From assembly GCF_963665995.1 (NCBI RefSeq), contig NZ_OY762512.1, forward strand, positions 4,774,001-4,838,000: 64,000 nt of DNA, written 5' to 3'. This DNA is from Pleurocapsa sp. FMAR1. Its GTDB lineage: Bacteria; Cyanobacteriota; Cyanobacteriia; Cyanobacteriales; Xenococcaceae. The position numbers and the translations under genes are program-made. This document shows positions 17,713 through 26,909 of the stretch, piece by piece; the stretch's first letter is position 1; every line of letters starts with the position of its first letter. The notes beneath the pieces were generated by a model that did not search any database, was not told the DNA's origin, and saw nothing but the letters and a program-made list of their open reading frames with translations.

Positions 17713-18543
17713 TTATTTATCCATCCTACGGGCGATCGCCGATCTGCGTGCTTTAACATACAAATTTGTAGCAACTTGCCACTCTCCATGTTCTGCAATC
17801 AATTGGTCAACAGCTTTTTTGTATTCAGCCTGTAATAATTCTTTTTGTTCTGCGGATAAATTTGATAAAGGATTACCTTTGGGGTAAAATTCTTGCTCAA
17901 TCCTTACAGAATCGTAATTTTTGTCAAGCTTATATTTGTTGTATTGGTGACTTTCAATCTCAATATTTTGAAAACCAGACTGTTGTAATAATAAACGGCA
18001 TTTTTCAGAAGTCCACAGAGGTAGAATTAAATGAGGTAAATTGATGCCAAATAAATCTTGACAGACTTTAACTTTAATTTCTGCCAAGTAAGATGTTCGA
18101 TCGGGAGTGTTAAAAGCAAGGCATCCTCTAGGCTTGAGCCAGTTATAGCACTTATTAACAATTGCCGAAATATCGTTAAAATAAACAATTGCCGAAGAGC
18201 AGAAAATAGTGTCAAACTGTTCTGCTTGAAAATTAATTGACTCTACATCCGCTTCAATTAATTCCAAATTGTATATTCTCTCGGCTGCAATTTTCTTTTT
18301 AGCTTGAGCTAACATACCTGATGATATATCAACACCAATCACAGAGCCTTGAGCTACTTTATTAGCAGCAGGAATTGCAACCAAACCTGTCCCCGTAGCA
18401 AGATCGAGAATAGTCTGTCCAGATTTGGGAGGCATATATGCTAATAAACGCTCTGCTTCTTTTGAATGAATATCTCCTTCATCATCGTATGTGGTTCGCT
18501 GATTAAAAGAATCAATTACCTTTTGCTTATAATCTTCTGCCAT
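17713..18543 (-). CDS. Class I SAM-dependent methyltransferase
   Basis: A 276-residue soluble protein with a Rossmann-type methyltransferase fold. Motif I is ILDLATGTGLVAIPAAN, the acidic post-I residue is in VIGVDISSGML, and motif II is FDTIFCSSAIVYFND. The N-terminus (YKQKVIDSFNQRTTYDDEG) is like UbiE/ubiquinone-type and small-molecule methyltransferases. The substrate is unknown and the neighbours give no pathway. The Arg/Lys-rich C-terminus is typical of none in particular. Confidence 0.88.
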   Translation of the reverse strand: MAEDYKQKVIDSFNQRTTYDDEGDIHSKEAERLLAYMPPKSGQTILDLATGTGLVAIPAANKVAQGSVIGVDISSGMLAQAKKKIAAERIYNLELIEADVESINFQAEQFDTIFCSSAIVYFNDISAIVNKCYNWLKPRGCLAFNTPDRTSYLAEIKVKVCQDLFGINLPHLILPLWTSEKCRLLLQQSGFQNIEIESHQYNKYKLDKNYDSVRIEQEFYPKGNPLSNLSAEQKELLQAEYKKAVDQLIAEHGEWQVATNLYVKARRSAIARRMDK

Positions 18544-18601
18544 TACTTTTCTGGTTGCCAGTTGCTACGATATGAAAATTTCTTAACCCTAGCATGAGCA
18601 A

Positions 18602-19609
18602 TTAATCTTCATACCAACTCGAACGCCATGCAGCTTGGGCTTCTGCGACATCAGATTCTTGCTTAATTATTTGATACTGGCTATTTAGTTTACTAATTTC
18701 GCCCATTAAATTACGCAGTTTTCCTCTTTGAGCATTGAGTAAAGGATCGCCAAACTCAAGTTCAGCTATACGCAAACGTAATAGGCTTACCTGAGCTATA
18801 TTCTTAGGAGATTTAGACTTATTCTTGTCTTGCTCACTTTCAATTGCCAAGTGAATAATATTAGGAGAATTTTTTTGTTTGTTGCTGCCTCTTCCTCCAT
18901 TGTTACTATCTGCCTGAATTGCCACATCAATAATTTTGCTGGGTATGCGATCGGGTATAATTCCTGAATCCTGCAAACATCGATTAGCTTTTTGAGAAGT
19001 GTAGTCTAATGTCTTTTTTACAGTTCGTTCAATTTGCTTATGCCACAAGACGAGATGTTCTGGATTTTTAAGGTCAATCTCTTGCTTCGGTAGTTTTTGT
19101 GAAGAAGTATTTTCTGGCTCTAATTCGTCTTCTGAAGAAGCTTCTAATTCAATAAACTCAATTTTCTCTAATTCAGCCTTGATTGAGGCAAAATCGACTT
19201 CTGCTGTCTTGTTTTCGTTTTCTTCACTAACGCTGTCTTCTTTTTCTTCTTTTCTGCGTTTAGGTTTAGGCAATTTTTTAATTAATTCTGCCATCAAATT
19301 TAACTCTTGTGGCTGTGGGTCTAGTTCTTTTTGCTCAATAATAAGAGACACAGCCGGTTCAATCTCAATGCCAATTTTTCTCAAAACTTGCTGTAGGTTT
19401 TGTCGATTGCTTAAAGATAGCCCTAGAAATGATTGAGGATAAAACTGAGTACAAATTTGATAGCTTGCCAAGACTAGCTGCTGTTTGGCTGAATGGCTAA
19501 GGGAATTTAAGTAATTTTGGTATAGATTTTCAAGTTCAACCGCTATTTTGGCTGTAGTTGATTCTAAATTGTTGAGGTCTTGTTTAATTTGCTGAATCGA
19601 TTTTGTCAT
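18602..19609 (-). CDS. Hypothetical protein, charged and partly coiled-coil
   Basis: A 335-residue predicted cytoplasmic protein I do not recognise. Residues 1-35 and ~290-335 have heptad-like coiled-coil character. The middle (~115-185) is a low-complexity acidic, Glu/Ser-rich stretch preceded by KKLPKPKRRKEEKE, probably disordered. The C-terminal segment LLRLRIAELEFGDPLLN is the most family-like part. Leu and Gln are abundant. It is 58 bp downstream of a methyltransferase-like gene on the same strand but has no evident functional link to it. Confidence 0.7.
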   Translation of the reverse strand: MTKSIQQIKQDLNNLESTTAKIAVELENLYQNYLNSLSHSAKQQLVLASYQICTQFYPQSFLGLSLSNRQNLQQVLRKIGIEIEPAVSLIIEQKELDPQPQELNLMAELIKKLPKPKRRKEEKEDSVSEENENKTAEVDFASIKAELEKIEFIELEASSEDELEPENTSSQKLPKQEIDLKNPEHLVLWHKQIERTVKKTLDYTSQKANRCLQDSGIIPDRIPSKIIDVAIQADSNNGGRGSNKQKNSPNIIHLAIESEQDKNKSKSPKNIAQVSLLRLRIAELEFGDPLLNAQRGKLRNLMGEISKLNSQYQIIKQESDVAEAQAAWRSSWYED

Positions 19610-19829
19610 CCTATATTCAGTTATCCGTTGGGAGATTGGCTTAGGACTTAGGGAAAATCTCCTAGCACTTAGTTAGTTCATCTTAATTCTATCTTTTTAA
19701 AAAAGCAAAAATTATCAAGCAAGAAGATTATTAAAAAAGCCATAGATGCACTTGTTAAACTTTAGCAATCTAGCTGTTAAGTTATAGTGCAATCTACGAC
19801 TAATCTAGTTTCTAATCTATTGAGCAAGG

Positions 19830-20489
19830 CTATTTTTGACCTGTTTGAGCAGCTACTTCATCAGCAAAGTTAGATTCTTCTTTCTCGATTCCCTCTCCGA
19901 GAACAAAGCGCACAAAACGGCGAACCTGAATATTTTCTCCCAGTTTGGCAATGCTTTCTTTTACTAGGTCTTCAACGGTGATAGTTTGATCGCGGATATA
20001 AGGTTGAGGTAGCAAAGCTATTTCATTTAAACGCTTGTCAATTCTACCAGAAACAATTTTTTCCTTGATGTTGTCTGGTTTACCTTCCAGGTCGTCTCGA
20101 CCCATTTCAATCTCTTTTTCCTTAGCAGTTGTTGCTTCGGGGATATCTTTTACCCTAACAAATTCTACGTTGGGGCAAGCTGCAATCTGCATGGCAATGT
20201 TTTTTACCAATTCTTGAAACTCTTCGCGACGAGCTACAAAATCCGTTTCGCAGTTTACTTCAACCAATACTCCAATACGCCCACCAGTGTGTATGTAGCT
20301 TTCAACTAATCCTTCTGCTGCTACTCGACCTTGTTTCTTGTCAGCAGAAATAGTTCCTTTTTGGCGCAGCCATTCTGTGGCTTTAGTCATGTCGCCATCA
20401 TTTTCTGTCAAAGCTTTTTTACAATCCATCATCCCCGCGCCAGTTTTTTCGCGGAGTTCCTTGACTAATTTTGCCGATATACCTGCCAT
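19830..20489 (-). CDS. tsf: Elongation factor Ts
   Basis: A 219-residue EF-Ts, the nucleotide exchange factor for EF-Tu. The N-terminal UBA-like domain reads [22 protein letters not shown]. The conserved exchange core reads [22 protein letters not shown]. It is the short cyanobacterial/plastid form lacking the second coiled-coil subdomain of E. coli EF-Ts. It is 112 bp downstream of rpsB in the conserved rpsB-tsf order and is very likely co-transcribed. Confidence 0.96.
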   Translation of the reverse strand: MAGISAKLVKELREKTGAGMMDCKKALTENDGDMTKATEWLRQKGTISADKKQGRVAAEGLVESYIHTGGRIGVLVEVNCETDFVARREEFQELVKNIAMQIAACPNVEFVRVKDIPEATTAKEKEIEMGRDDLEGKPDNIKEKIVSGRIDKRLNEIALLPQPYIRDQTITVEDLVKESIAKLGENIQVRRFVRFVLGEGIEKEESNFADEVAAQTGQK

Positions 20490-20601
20490 ATTCTTTTCGT
20501 TTTAATTTTGATTAACTTAGTGACGACAAAATAATTTAAAATTATGTTTGCGAGGGCTTAAAACTTTGCCCCCGACTTATAGTATCTAGCAAAGCAAGAT
20601 T

Positions 20602-21414
20602 CTATTCTTCGCTATCGTCTCCAGATTCAGATTCAGGAACTTCTTCGGCTACTGCTTCTTCTTCAGCGGCAGGATAATCGTCCCCTTCAATGCCTTCATC
20701 TAGTTCATCATAGTCATTTTGATTATCTGGTTGACCATGACGACCTTCATAGATTGCATCAGCTAGCTTACCCACAATCAGCTTGATTGAACGAATAGCA
20801 TCATCATTTGCAGGAATTGGTACATCAGCAACCAAAGGATCGCAATTAGTATCTAAGATAGAAACTACAATAATGCCTAATTTCTGACATTCGGCGATCG
20901 CATTATGTTCGCGTTTTTGATCGATAATGACTACAATATCAGGCACTTTACGCATTGATTTAATGCCACCTAGATATTTTTGCAGTTTACTCATCTCGCG
21001 ACGTAGTACTGAACCTTCTTTTTTTGGTCTTTTGTCAAGCGCACCACTTTCTTCTAAATGCTCAAGTTCTTTGAGTCTTTCTACTCTAGTTTTAATGGTT
21101 TCCCAATTGGTTAGCATACCGCCCAACCATCTTTGGTTAACGTAGAAAGCTCCACAGCGAGAGGCTTCTTGAGCTATAATTCCTGCTGCTTGGCGTTTTG
21201 TACCTACAAACAATACTCGTCTGCCTTGCTCGGAAGAAGAACGCATATATTCATAAGCTTCTTCCATCAACTGTGCTGTTTGCACTAGGTCGATGATATG
21301 AACACCGTTACGAGCGGTATAAATGTACTGGGACATTCTGGGATTCCAACGGCGCGTTTGGTGTCCAAAGTGAACCCCAGATTCTAAAAGTTCTGCGAGA
21401 GAAACTACTGGCAT
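20602..21414 (-). CDS. rpsB: 30S ribosomal protein S2
   Basis: A 270-residue S2 with the canonical start [26 protein letters not shown], and [12 protein letters not shown]. The last ~45 residues are a strongly acidic Glu/Asp-rich extension, longer than in E. coli and common in cyanobacteria. An AGGAG ribosome-binding site (complement of 21425-21429) lies ten bases before the ATG. The upstream leader can fold into a nested hairpin and may carry translational autoregulation. Confidence 0.97.
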   Translation of the reverse strand: MPVVSLAELLESGVHFGHQTRRWNPRMSQYIYTARNGVHIIDLVQTAQLMEEAYEYMRSSSEQGRRVLFVGTKRQAAGIIAQEASRCGAFYVNQRWLGGMLTNWETIKTRVERLKELEHLEESGALDKRPKKEGSVLRREMSKLQKYLGGIKSMRKVPDIVVIIDQKREHNAIAECQKLGIIVVSILDTNCDPLVADVPIPANDDAIRSIKLIVGKLADAIYEGRHGQPDNQNDYDELDEGIEGDDYPAAEEEAVAEEVPESESGDDSEE

Positions 21415-21424
21415 ATTATTTTTA

Positions 21425-21485
21425 CTCCTTGTTTCGGGTTAATCCTCCATCCAGGGACATTTTCTCGATGCGAAAACACCCGAAA
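21425..21485 (-). promoter_or_regulatory. Structured 5' leader of rpsB
   Basis: On the minus strand, TTTCGGGT (complement of 21478-21485) can pair with ACCCGAAA (complement of 21432-21439), a perfect 8-bp stem. It encloses an inner GTTTTC/GAAAA-type hairpin (21460-21476). The distal arm ends only a few bases before the AGGAG ribosome-binding site at 21425-21429. Ribosomal protein leaders often form such structures for feedback control. That this one binds S2 is inference. Confidence 0.45.
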
Positions 21486-21586
21486 TCCTGAATGTGTGAA
21501 TTTTTAAAGCCTATATAGTGTAGCACTATTAGCCGTTAGGTTTTTTAAGTTTTTGGTCGGTACTTGGTCGGGAATTACCCTCTTTT

Positions 21587-22180
21587 TCAAAATAGAGAAT
21601 CGCTATTCTGATAGAACTGTAACCTTCCTGCACCCAGATATAAACCTTGTGGCTTTGCGCCAGCGGGAAAAGCCGTAACGCCAAATAAATATGCTCCAGC
21701 AAAGTCAGGATTTTTTTTGGGCTTTAAGCCAATAGTTAGCTTGTTGCCAGGTTGGATAGCTTGCTTTAAGTTGACTGTAATTGCCCCTGTTGTTTCATCT
21801 TGGGAAGTAGTCACTTCCAGTTGTTCTTGCTTATCATTATGATTTCCGAGATAAGCTTTGGTTTTATCCAGCCTAAATCTTATCTCATCGCTCCCTGTTC
21901 GCTGTTTGATTTCTACCTTTTGCAGCGATTCTCCTGCATTCTTGGGTAATTCGAGATCAAAATAGTAAACTGCCTGTCTAATCCTAACGCCACTAAAAGT
22001 AGTATGACTATCTACTAGTAGAACAGCGGATTCAAATCCTACCGTTCCATTGGGAGATTGAGCAGCTTGAACTTGAGGATTAATTTTATTGGTAATAGCT
22101 ATAGTAACTAAGCAAGCTAATAAGAATTGCCAGAAATATGCTATTTTTCGGTTTGAAATGTTTGGCGATCGCTTGTACAT
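21587..22180 (-). CDS. DUF2808 family secreted protein
   Basis: A 197-residue protein. An N-terminal membrane segment (IAYFWQFLLACLVTIAITNK) ends in a likely signal-peptide cleavage region before AQSPNGTVGF. The mature part is beta-rich with features I associate with DUF2808: VRIRQAVYYFDLELPKNAGESL, then LTIGLKPKKNPDFAGAYLFGV. DUF2808 proteins are exported, cyanobacteria-enriched and of unknown function. The gene stands alone upstream of the rpsB leader on the same strand. Confidence 0.75.
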   Translation of the reverse strand: MYKRSPNISNRKIAYFWQFLLACLVTIAITNKINPQVQAAQSPNGTVGFESAVLLVDSHTTFSGVRIRQAVYYFDLELPKNAGESLQKVEIKQRTGSDEIRFRLDKTKAYLGNHNDKQEQLEVTTSQDETTGAITVNLKQAIQPGNKLTIGLKPKKNPDFAGAYLFGVTAFPAGAKPQGLYLGAGRLQFYQNSDSLF

Positions 22181-22354
22181 AACTTAATTATGTTAATACA
22201 AAAATTTATAAAGGTGTTAGTATAAATGCTGAGAAAAAGATATGAAAGATAGAATTTGTATTCAGTATTGCAGGGTTTAGCCACAATGTATTGATTTAGC
22301 TCTCTTCTAATTATCGTCTCTCAGCGCAACATCTAACAAGGAGACAATCAATTT

Positions 22355-22642
22355 ATGTCAATTTATGTGGGCAATTTATCCTACGAGATTAACCAAGAAG
22401 ACTTGAGTGAAGTCTTTGCAGAATATGGAACCGTAAAACGAGTTCACATTCCCACTGACCGTGAAACAGGACGGGTTCGCGGTTTTGCCTTTGTAGAAAT
22501 GGAATCAGAATCAGACGAAGATAAAGCTATTGAAGCTTTAGATGGTGCTGAATGGATGGAAAGAAATCTCAAGGTCAACAAAGCAAGACCTCGTGAGAAC
22601 AGAAATTCTTTTAGTGGTGGCGGTCGTAATAATCGTTTTTAA
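22355..22642 (+). CDS. Small RNA-binding protein with one RRM domain (Rbp family)
   Basis: A 95-residue cyanobacterial Rbp. A single RRM covers residues 2-80 with RNP2 IYVGNL and RNP1 RGFAFVEM, followed by a short Gly/Asn-rich tail (FSGGGRNNRF). Such proteins bind RNA and are often induced by cold; in Synechocystis some help target photosystem mRNAs to thylakoids. A consensus AAGGAG lies 12 bases before the ATG. A 174-bp upstream leader separates it from the divergent DUF2808 gene and could hold cold-responsive control, but nothing specific is visible. Confidence 0.95.
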   Translation: MSIYVGNLSYEINQEDLSEVFAEYGTVKRVHIPTDRETGRVRGFAFVEMESESDEDKAIEALDGAEWMERNLKVNKARPRENRNSFSGGGRNNRF

Positions 22643-22755
22643 GCTTTAGTAGCATTGGGCTTAAACTGAAATTTAATTACGCTTCTGGGAGAGGATTAAT
22701 TCCACAGGCTTTTCCTTGAGGCGTTTTTGTTGTTTAAATGGAGATTATTATACAG

Positions 22756-22974
22756 ATGGCAAAACGCCGTAACGCTAAGAAAGAAAAAGCTGCTCGTAAT
22801 AAAATTAACGCTCGCAAGTATCGCAAGCCAACGTCTCGGTACTCCAAAAAAGGCGGCAGAAGATGGTCTAATCAGAATAATCAAGATTCTGAGAAAAAGA
22901 CTGATGAAAATAATTCTAGTCAAACTGGAGCTTCTGACATCAATTCCAGTGGAGATCGAGCTAGAGATCAATAG
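22756..22974 (+). CDS. Very basic small hypothetical protein
   Basis: A 72-residue protein. The first half is extremely Lys/Arg-rich (MAKRRNAKKEKAARNK, then RKYRKPTSRYSKKGGRR). The second half is Asn/Ser/Asp-rich and probably disordered. I prefer the ATG at 22756, because GGAG at 22740-22743 is a suitable ribosome-binding site; an upstream ATG at 22738 would add six hydrophobic residues. The composition suggests nucleic-acid or ribosome binding. It lies 113 bp after the Rbp gene on the same strand. The family is not identified. Confidence 0.6.
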   Translation: MAKRRNAKKEKAARNKINARKYRKPTSRYSKKGGRRWSNQNNQDSEKKTDENNSSQTGASDINSSGDRARDQ

Positions 22975-23174
22975 TTTTGATTTCTATTGTAATTGGTAAA
23001 AGGCGATGTTATTGAGGCATCGAGGAGATAAATCAATAATGCTGTTTATAGCTTCAGGCTGTTATGAAAGATCCAGAAGGTTGACCACTAAATTTTCTGG
23101 CTTTCATTCAGCAACATCATTATCTAAAGATGCTAGCCTCGTAGCTAATTGTTTTTCTGATTACTTGATGTTCG

Positions 23175-23969
23175 ATGAGTTTTTTATTTTTATCTAAATT
23201 ATTACCTTTATTTATTTATCCTTTAGGATTTTCCTGTCTTTTATTATTAGTAGCCTTATGGCTTTATTTTAAACGTTCTCGCTGGTCTTTTATTCCTGTT
23301 CTACTGGCTTTTTTAATTTTAGTTATCGCTAGTAATGTCAGAGTTAGCAATAATTTGACTAGATCCCTAGAAAGACAGTATCTACCCCAGAAAAATATGC
23401 CTTCGGCAGGGGCAATTGTGGTTTTGGGTGGAGCTACCAGAAACAATGAACCACCAAGAATATTGCCAGATATGAGCGATCGCGGCGATCGCCTGCTATA
23501 TGCAGTTAAACTATATAAAGATGGGGTTGCTCCGTTGATTATCCTGACTGGAGGACGGATTCAATGGTATGGAGGCGAATCCTCCGAAGCTGAAAGTATG
23601 GCGACGATTTTAGAACTGATGGGTATTCCTCGCGATGTCATGCTCTTAGAGTCAAGAGCCTTAAATACCTACGAAAATGCTGTTTATACCAAAGAAATTT
23701 TAGAGCGTCGAAACATTAAGAAAATTATTCTTGTTACCTCTGCTGCTCATATGCCACGCTCTATGGGTATTTTTAAAAAGCAGGGTATGAATCCCATTGC
23801 TGCACCCACAGATTTTCTGATTAGCGATCGCAATTTAGTTGAGCATACATTTTCTGCCGAATCGCAAATACTGAGTTTTTTTCCCAATACAGAAAGCCTT
23901 GACCGCACCACTCAAGTTTTAAAAGAATACATTGGTATTGCTATTTATCGTTTGAGAAGATGGATGTAG
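23175..23969 (+). CDS. YdcF/ElyC family (DUF218) membrane protein
   Basis: A 264-residue protein. Two N-terminal membrane helices (residues ~4-28 and ~35-54) precede a cytoplasmic or periplasmic DUF218 domain. Diagnostic blocks are AIVVLGGATRNN, RLLYAVKLYKDGVAPLIILT, RNTYENA-like ALNTYENAVYTK and VTSAAHMPRSMGIFKKQG. The SanA/ElyC/YdcF family is linked to envelope integrity and peptidoglycan or lipid-carrier metabolism in E. coli. The exact reaction is unknown. The ATG sits inside a hydrophobic start and no strong ribosome-binding site is visible. Confidence 0.88.
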   Translation: MSFLFLSKLLPLFIYPLGFSCLLLLVALWLYFKRSRWSFIPVLLAFLILVIASNVRVSNNLTRSLERQYLPQKNMPSAGAIVVLGGATRNNEPPRILPDMSDRGDRLLYAVKLYKDGVAPLIILTGGRIQWYGGESSEAESMATILELMGIPRDVMLLESRALNTYENAVYTKEILERRNIKKIILVTSAAHMPRSMGIFKKQGMNPIAAPTDFLISDRNLVEHTFSAESQILSFFPNTESLDRTTQVLKEYIGIAIYRLRRWM

Positions 23970-24032
23970 TAAAGGATGAGATTTCCTTAAAAACCTTATC
24001 CTTCTGTTGAGTAAAAAAATAGTAATTAAGTT

Positions 24033-24263
24033 TTAATCACTTTCCCATTTCAGTTTACCAACCAGATCGATAATGCGATCGCGTAAAAGATAGTCGTGTT
24101 TTTCTAGTTCACATTCAATGTTCTTCCACTGTTGCGCTGGTAAATAATCGTACAAAATTTTTAGCGGCTGATTCTGGGTAATAATGCCACTCTCGATCAA
24201 GCTATGGACTTCTTCTTTAATCGTTTCTATGGAGTAGCGTTTAATTGATGTTACAAATGCCAT
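24033..24263 (-). CDS. DUF4327 family protein
   Basis: A 76-residue cytoplasmic protein that fits the cyanobacterial DUF4327 family: YSIETIKEEVHSLIESG near the start, then IECELEKHDYLLRDRIIDLVG near the end. The family is small, widespread in cyanobacteria and of unknown function. It is convergent with the YdcF gene. About 240 bp of AT-rich DNA without another gene lies upstream, up to the oxidoreductase stop. Confidence 0.85.
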   Translation of the reverse strand: MAFVTSIKRYSIETIKEEVHSLIESGIITQNQPLKILYDYLPAQQWKNIECELEKHDYLLRDRIIDLVGKLKWESD

Positions 24264-24505
24264 GAGTGATATTTCACCTCGTAATACAATTTTACTGAAA
24301 ATAAGAATAAATTGTTTTAAAGGAGTTATAAAAAGACCGAAACACCAGTCACTTTTTTTAGCAGAAAACAGTTTTGCTTTGCCAAAGCAAGTGGATAGTT
24401 AAAATTATTTGTTTCTTATACACAAATCATAATGGTTTTAGCAACGATTACTTGTTACTAAATGTTAAGAAAATGTCCTTATTTAGACATAATCATAAAA
24501 TGTAA

Positions 24506-25624
24506 TCAAGACTTCAAAAATGCTTCAATATCAGGTACGTCTACCCAACTCTGCTGTCGATCGGACTGATGAGTTAGATCCATTAATAATTGAGAGTATA
24601 CTCCTTCTTTTAAAGAGGGAACAAGAGATGTGCCAGAATCAATAGCTGCTACTAAGCGATCTACGACGCGAATAAAAGGAGCTATTCTACCATCAGTAAA
24701 TACCTGAGTAAAATCCAATTCCTTGGGAATAGATACTTTTTTTAAAGACTTTCCAGCAGGCGCAGCAAACAGTTCAAAGCCATGAACGTAATCTTTGAGG
24801 TTACTACTGCCTAAGACCAATGTTCCTTTTTCACCATATATTTCTACCCAGTGTCCTCTTCCTGCATAGGTAACCGAGCTAATAGATAGCTGTACGGGTG
24901 TTCCGTCTGTCAATTCCAGCATAATCAAGCAAGTATCGTCAGCATCAACAGGCTTCATTTTGCCATGATCATGGCGATCGCGACGTTCGGGAATTGCACA
25001 ATTGAGATAGCCACTTAGGCGAGATACTGAACCAAATAGCCAGCTAATATAGTCAAAAGCATGGGAAGCTACAGCACCTAATGCGCCTCCGCCAGCCTCT
25101 TTTTGCGAATACCAGTTCCATTCCCGTTGCGGATCGGCGCGACTAGTTACTAGCCAATCAATTTTAATTAATCTTTTCTTACCTACATAGTCATCTTGCA
25201 GATGTTCGGCTAACAGTTGCCAAGCTGGTACATAACGAAATTCAAAATCAGCGATCGCGCAAACTCCTTGAGCCTCTGCTAAATGATATAGTTCTTTGAC
25301 TTGAGTGGCATTCATTGCCATGGGTTTTTCTAGCAGCAGATGCTTTTTCGCTGCCAATACTTTTTTTGCCATTTCATAATGTAAAAATGGCGGAGTCGAG
25401 ATACTTACTGCATCTACTTCAGGTAAAGAAAGAATTTTATCTAAATTATTGTAGGCATAATGAATTTTATTCGCGTCAGCAATTTCTTTGGCTTTATTCA
25501 AATCGCGATTATATACAGCTACTAATTCAGTGCGGGGATGATGCTTAAATCCTGGAATATGTATTTTTTGTCCAAACCCTGTACCAACTACGGCTACGCC
25601 AATCTGATCGGGAGTAGATGTCAT
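24506..25624 (-). CDS. Gfo/Idh/MocA family oxidoreductase
   Basis: A 372-residue NAD(P)-dependent oxidoreductase. The N-terminal Rossmann domain has VAVVGTGFGQKIHIPGF and the downstream EKP motif LLLEKPMAMN. The C-terminal alpha/beta domain includes ASHAFDYISWLFG with the family His. Members act on sugars, inositols, biliverdin or other cyclic substrates, and the substrate cannot be told here. No sugar-pathway gene is adjacent. Length and domain order are normal. Confidence 0.9.
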   Translation of the reverse strand: MTSTPDQIGVAVVGTGFGQKIHIPGFKHHPRTELVAVYNRDLNKAKEIADANKIHYAYNNLDKILSLPEVDAVSISTPPFLHYEMAKKVLAAKKHLLLEKPMAMNATQVKELYHLAEAQGVCAIADFEFRYVPAWQLLAEHLQDDYVGKKRLIKIDWLVTSRADPQREWNWYSQKEAGGGALGAVASHAFDYISWLFGSVSRLSGYLNCAIPERRDRHDHGKMKPVDADDTCLIMLELTDGTPVQLSISSVTYAGRGHWVEIYGEKGTLVLGSSNLKDYVHGFELFAAPAGKSLKKVSIPKELDFTQVFTDGRIAPFIRVVDRLVAAIDSGTSLVPSLKEGVYSQLLMDLTHQSDRQQSWVDVPDIEAFLKS

Positions 25625-25703
25625 ATCAAAAAAATCTCTTGCTCAAAAATAACCCTACTTAAAAATATCAAATTTTTGCCAAACTACCATTTACTGTCAT
25701 TCT

Positions 25704-25807
25704 TATACCAAATAGAAAATAGAATGCAACACATCTTGTAAGGGCGAACGGCTGTTCGCCCCTATCTAAATATCATCTGTCGCCAACTTTATTTCATCTG
25801 GTATTAG
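25704..25807. repeat. Candidate MITE-like element with a nested 28-bp palindrome
   Basis: TTATACCAAAT on the left (25704-25714) faces ATCTGGTATTA on the right (25796-25806) as imperfect inverted ends. In the middle, 25738-25765 is a GC-rich palindrome, GTAAGGGCGAACG with CGTTCGCCCCTAT-like arms, closely related to the copy in putA at 42079-42106. The outer element boundaries are tentative. Confidence 0.5.
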
Positions 25808-25881
25808 TTTACCTCAAGACAAGTAAACTCTTTTTGACAATTAAAATCAATTAGAATAAATTTAGTTTAGTAGAGATTTAT

Positions 25882-26430
25882 ATGATGGCATCAGTGCAGC
25901 CTCTAGTATCTGAGTTTACTATTGTGGGCAGGTTAGAAGATTTTGTAGTCAATTCTCATGGTTGCGTCAAACATCTCTATTTATCTACCCCAGAAGAAGA
26001 CTATTCAATGGTCGTAGCTAAAGAACAAAAAAATGTTCTTAATAAATATCTCAAACCTGGCTGCTATTTAAAAGTAACTGGAATGCGTAAAAACAAGTTA
26101 CATCAAGAAAAGGTTGAATACAAAGCTTACAGAATAGAGTTACTATCTAAACAAGCTATCACTAATACAATTTCCACAATCACTAAACCAAAAGTCAAGG
26201 TGCTAATTTGTCAAAGCTCAACCTGTTGGCAAAAAGGCGGAAAAGCAGCTTATGAAATGTTGCAGGCATTACAAGCTAAAGACATGACCAAGGAAGTAGA
26301 AATTATAACTACTGGTTGTTTGAAGCAATGTAAGCAAGCTCCCAATCTAGTGATTATGCCAGGCAGAAATCGCTACAGTAGAGTGCAGCCCAAACAAGTA
26401 TCACAGTTAATCGCCAAACATTTGCTATAA
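25882..26430 (+). CDS. Thioredoxin-fold [2Fe-2S] ferredoxin domain protein
   Basis: A 182-residue cytoplasmic protein. Residues ~105-182 form a thioredoxin-like [2Fe-2S] domain of the NuoE/HoxE type. The four ligands are visible as C110-x4-C115 and C146-x3-C150, in LICQSSTCW and TTGCLKQCKQAP. Residues 1-90 are a separate beta-rich domain that I do not recognise but which recurs in cyanobacterial proteins of this design. It probably carries electrons for an unknown partner. A clear terminator lies downstream. The second Met (residue 2) is an alternative start. Confidence 0.85.
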   Translation: MMASVQPLVSEFTIVGRLEDFVVNSHGCVKHLYLSTPEEDYSMVVAKEQKNVLNKYLKPGCYLKVTGMRKNKLHQEKVEYKAYRIELLSKQAITNTISTITKPKVKVLICQSSTCWQKGGKAAYEMLQALQAKDMTKEVEIITTGCLKQCKQAPNLVIMPGRNRYSRVQPKQVSQLIAKHLL

Positions 26431-26551
26431 AACCGATTAGTTAGGATCTTTTTGTCTCTTAGTTTTTCTGAGCTTATTTCTTTCTAACATTAAGAATTTA
26501 AGTTCTTTGAACGTTCACGTTACTTATTATCGGTAGAAGCGAAGATTTTTG

Positions 26552-26582
26552 GGAGCAGAATATATTCTGCTCCTGATTTTTT
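26552..26582 (+). terminator. Rho-independent terminator
   Basis: GGAGCAGAATA (26552-26562) and TATTCTGCTCC (26563-26573) form a perfect 11-bp inverted repeat followed by GATTTTTT. It ends the transcript of the [2Fe-2S] protein and lies just before the convergent YciI gene. Confidence 0.8.
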
Positions 26583-26588
26583 AGCTAT

Positions 26589-26858
26589 CTAAAAAGCTTG
26601 AATCCATTCTTTTATTTGATACTCAGTCCAGATACCATTTTGCCAATAGGGGTCAGATTCTACTAACTGGCGAACAGTTTCTTGATTGTCGGCTTCGTAG
26701 ATACCAAAAACCTGAGTATTGTCTTTGGTTGGTCCTAAAGTAACTAGTATTCCCTGTTCTTTTTGACTGCCAAGACCATCCAAATGTGCTTGACGGTGAG
26801 GACTACGCTTTTCTAAGGCGTTTTCGCAATAGCTTCCCCACATAATATATTTGGGCAT
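26589..26858 (-). CDS. YciI-like protein
   Basis: An 89-residue protein with the ferredoxin-like alpha/beta fold of the YCII family. It opens MPKYIMWGSYCENALEKR, with the conserved RQAHLDGL His-containing helix, ILVTLGP and the C-terminal DPYWQNGIWTEYQIKEW block. YciI-like proteins are probable small enzymes with a His/Asp active site, but their substrate is unknown. The length is normal. A palindromic repeat lies just upstream. Confidence 0.88.
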   Translation of the reverse strand: MPKYIMWGSYCENALEKRSPHRQAHLDGLGSQKEQGILVTLGPTKDNTQVFGIYEADNQETVRQLVESDPYWQNGIWTEYQIKEWIQAF

Positions 26859-26909
26859 AGTAGTTTCAATTTGATATTTCTATCCAGGGTAATACTCTAC
26901 GCTGATTTT

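Noticed and set aside
22030-22052. GGATTCAAATCC, resembling a tRNA T-arm
   Set aside because: It lies inside the DUF2808 coding sequence and no acceptor, D or anticodon arms can be drawn around it.
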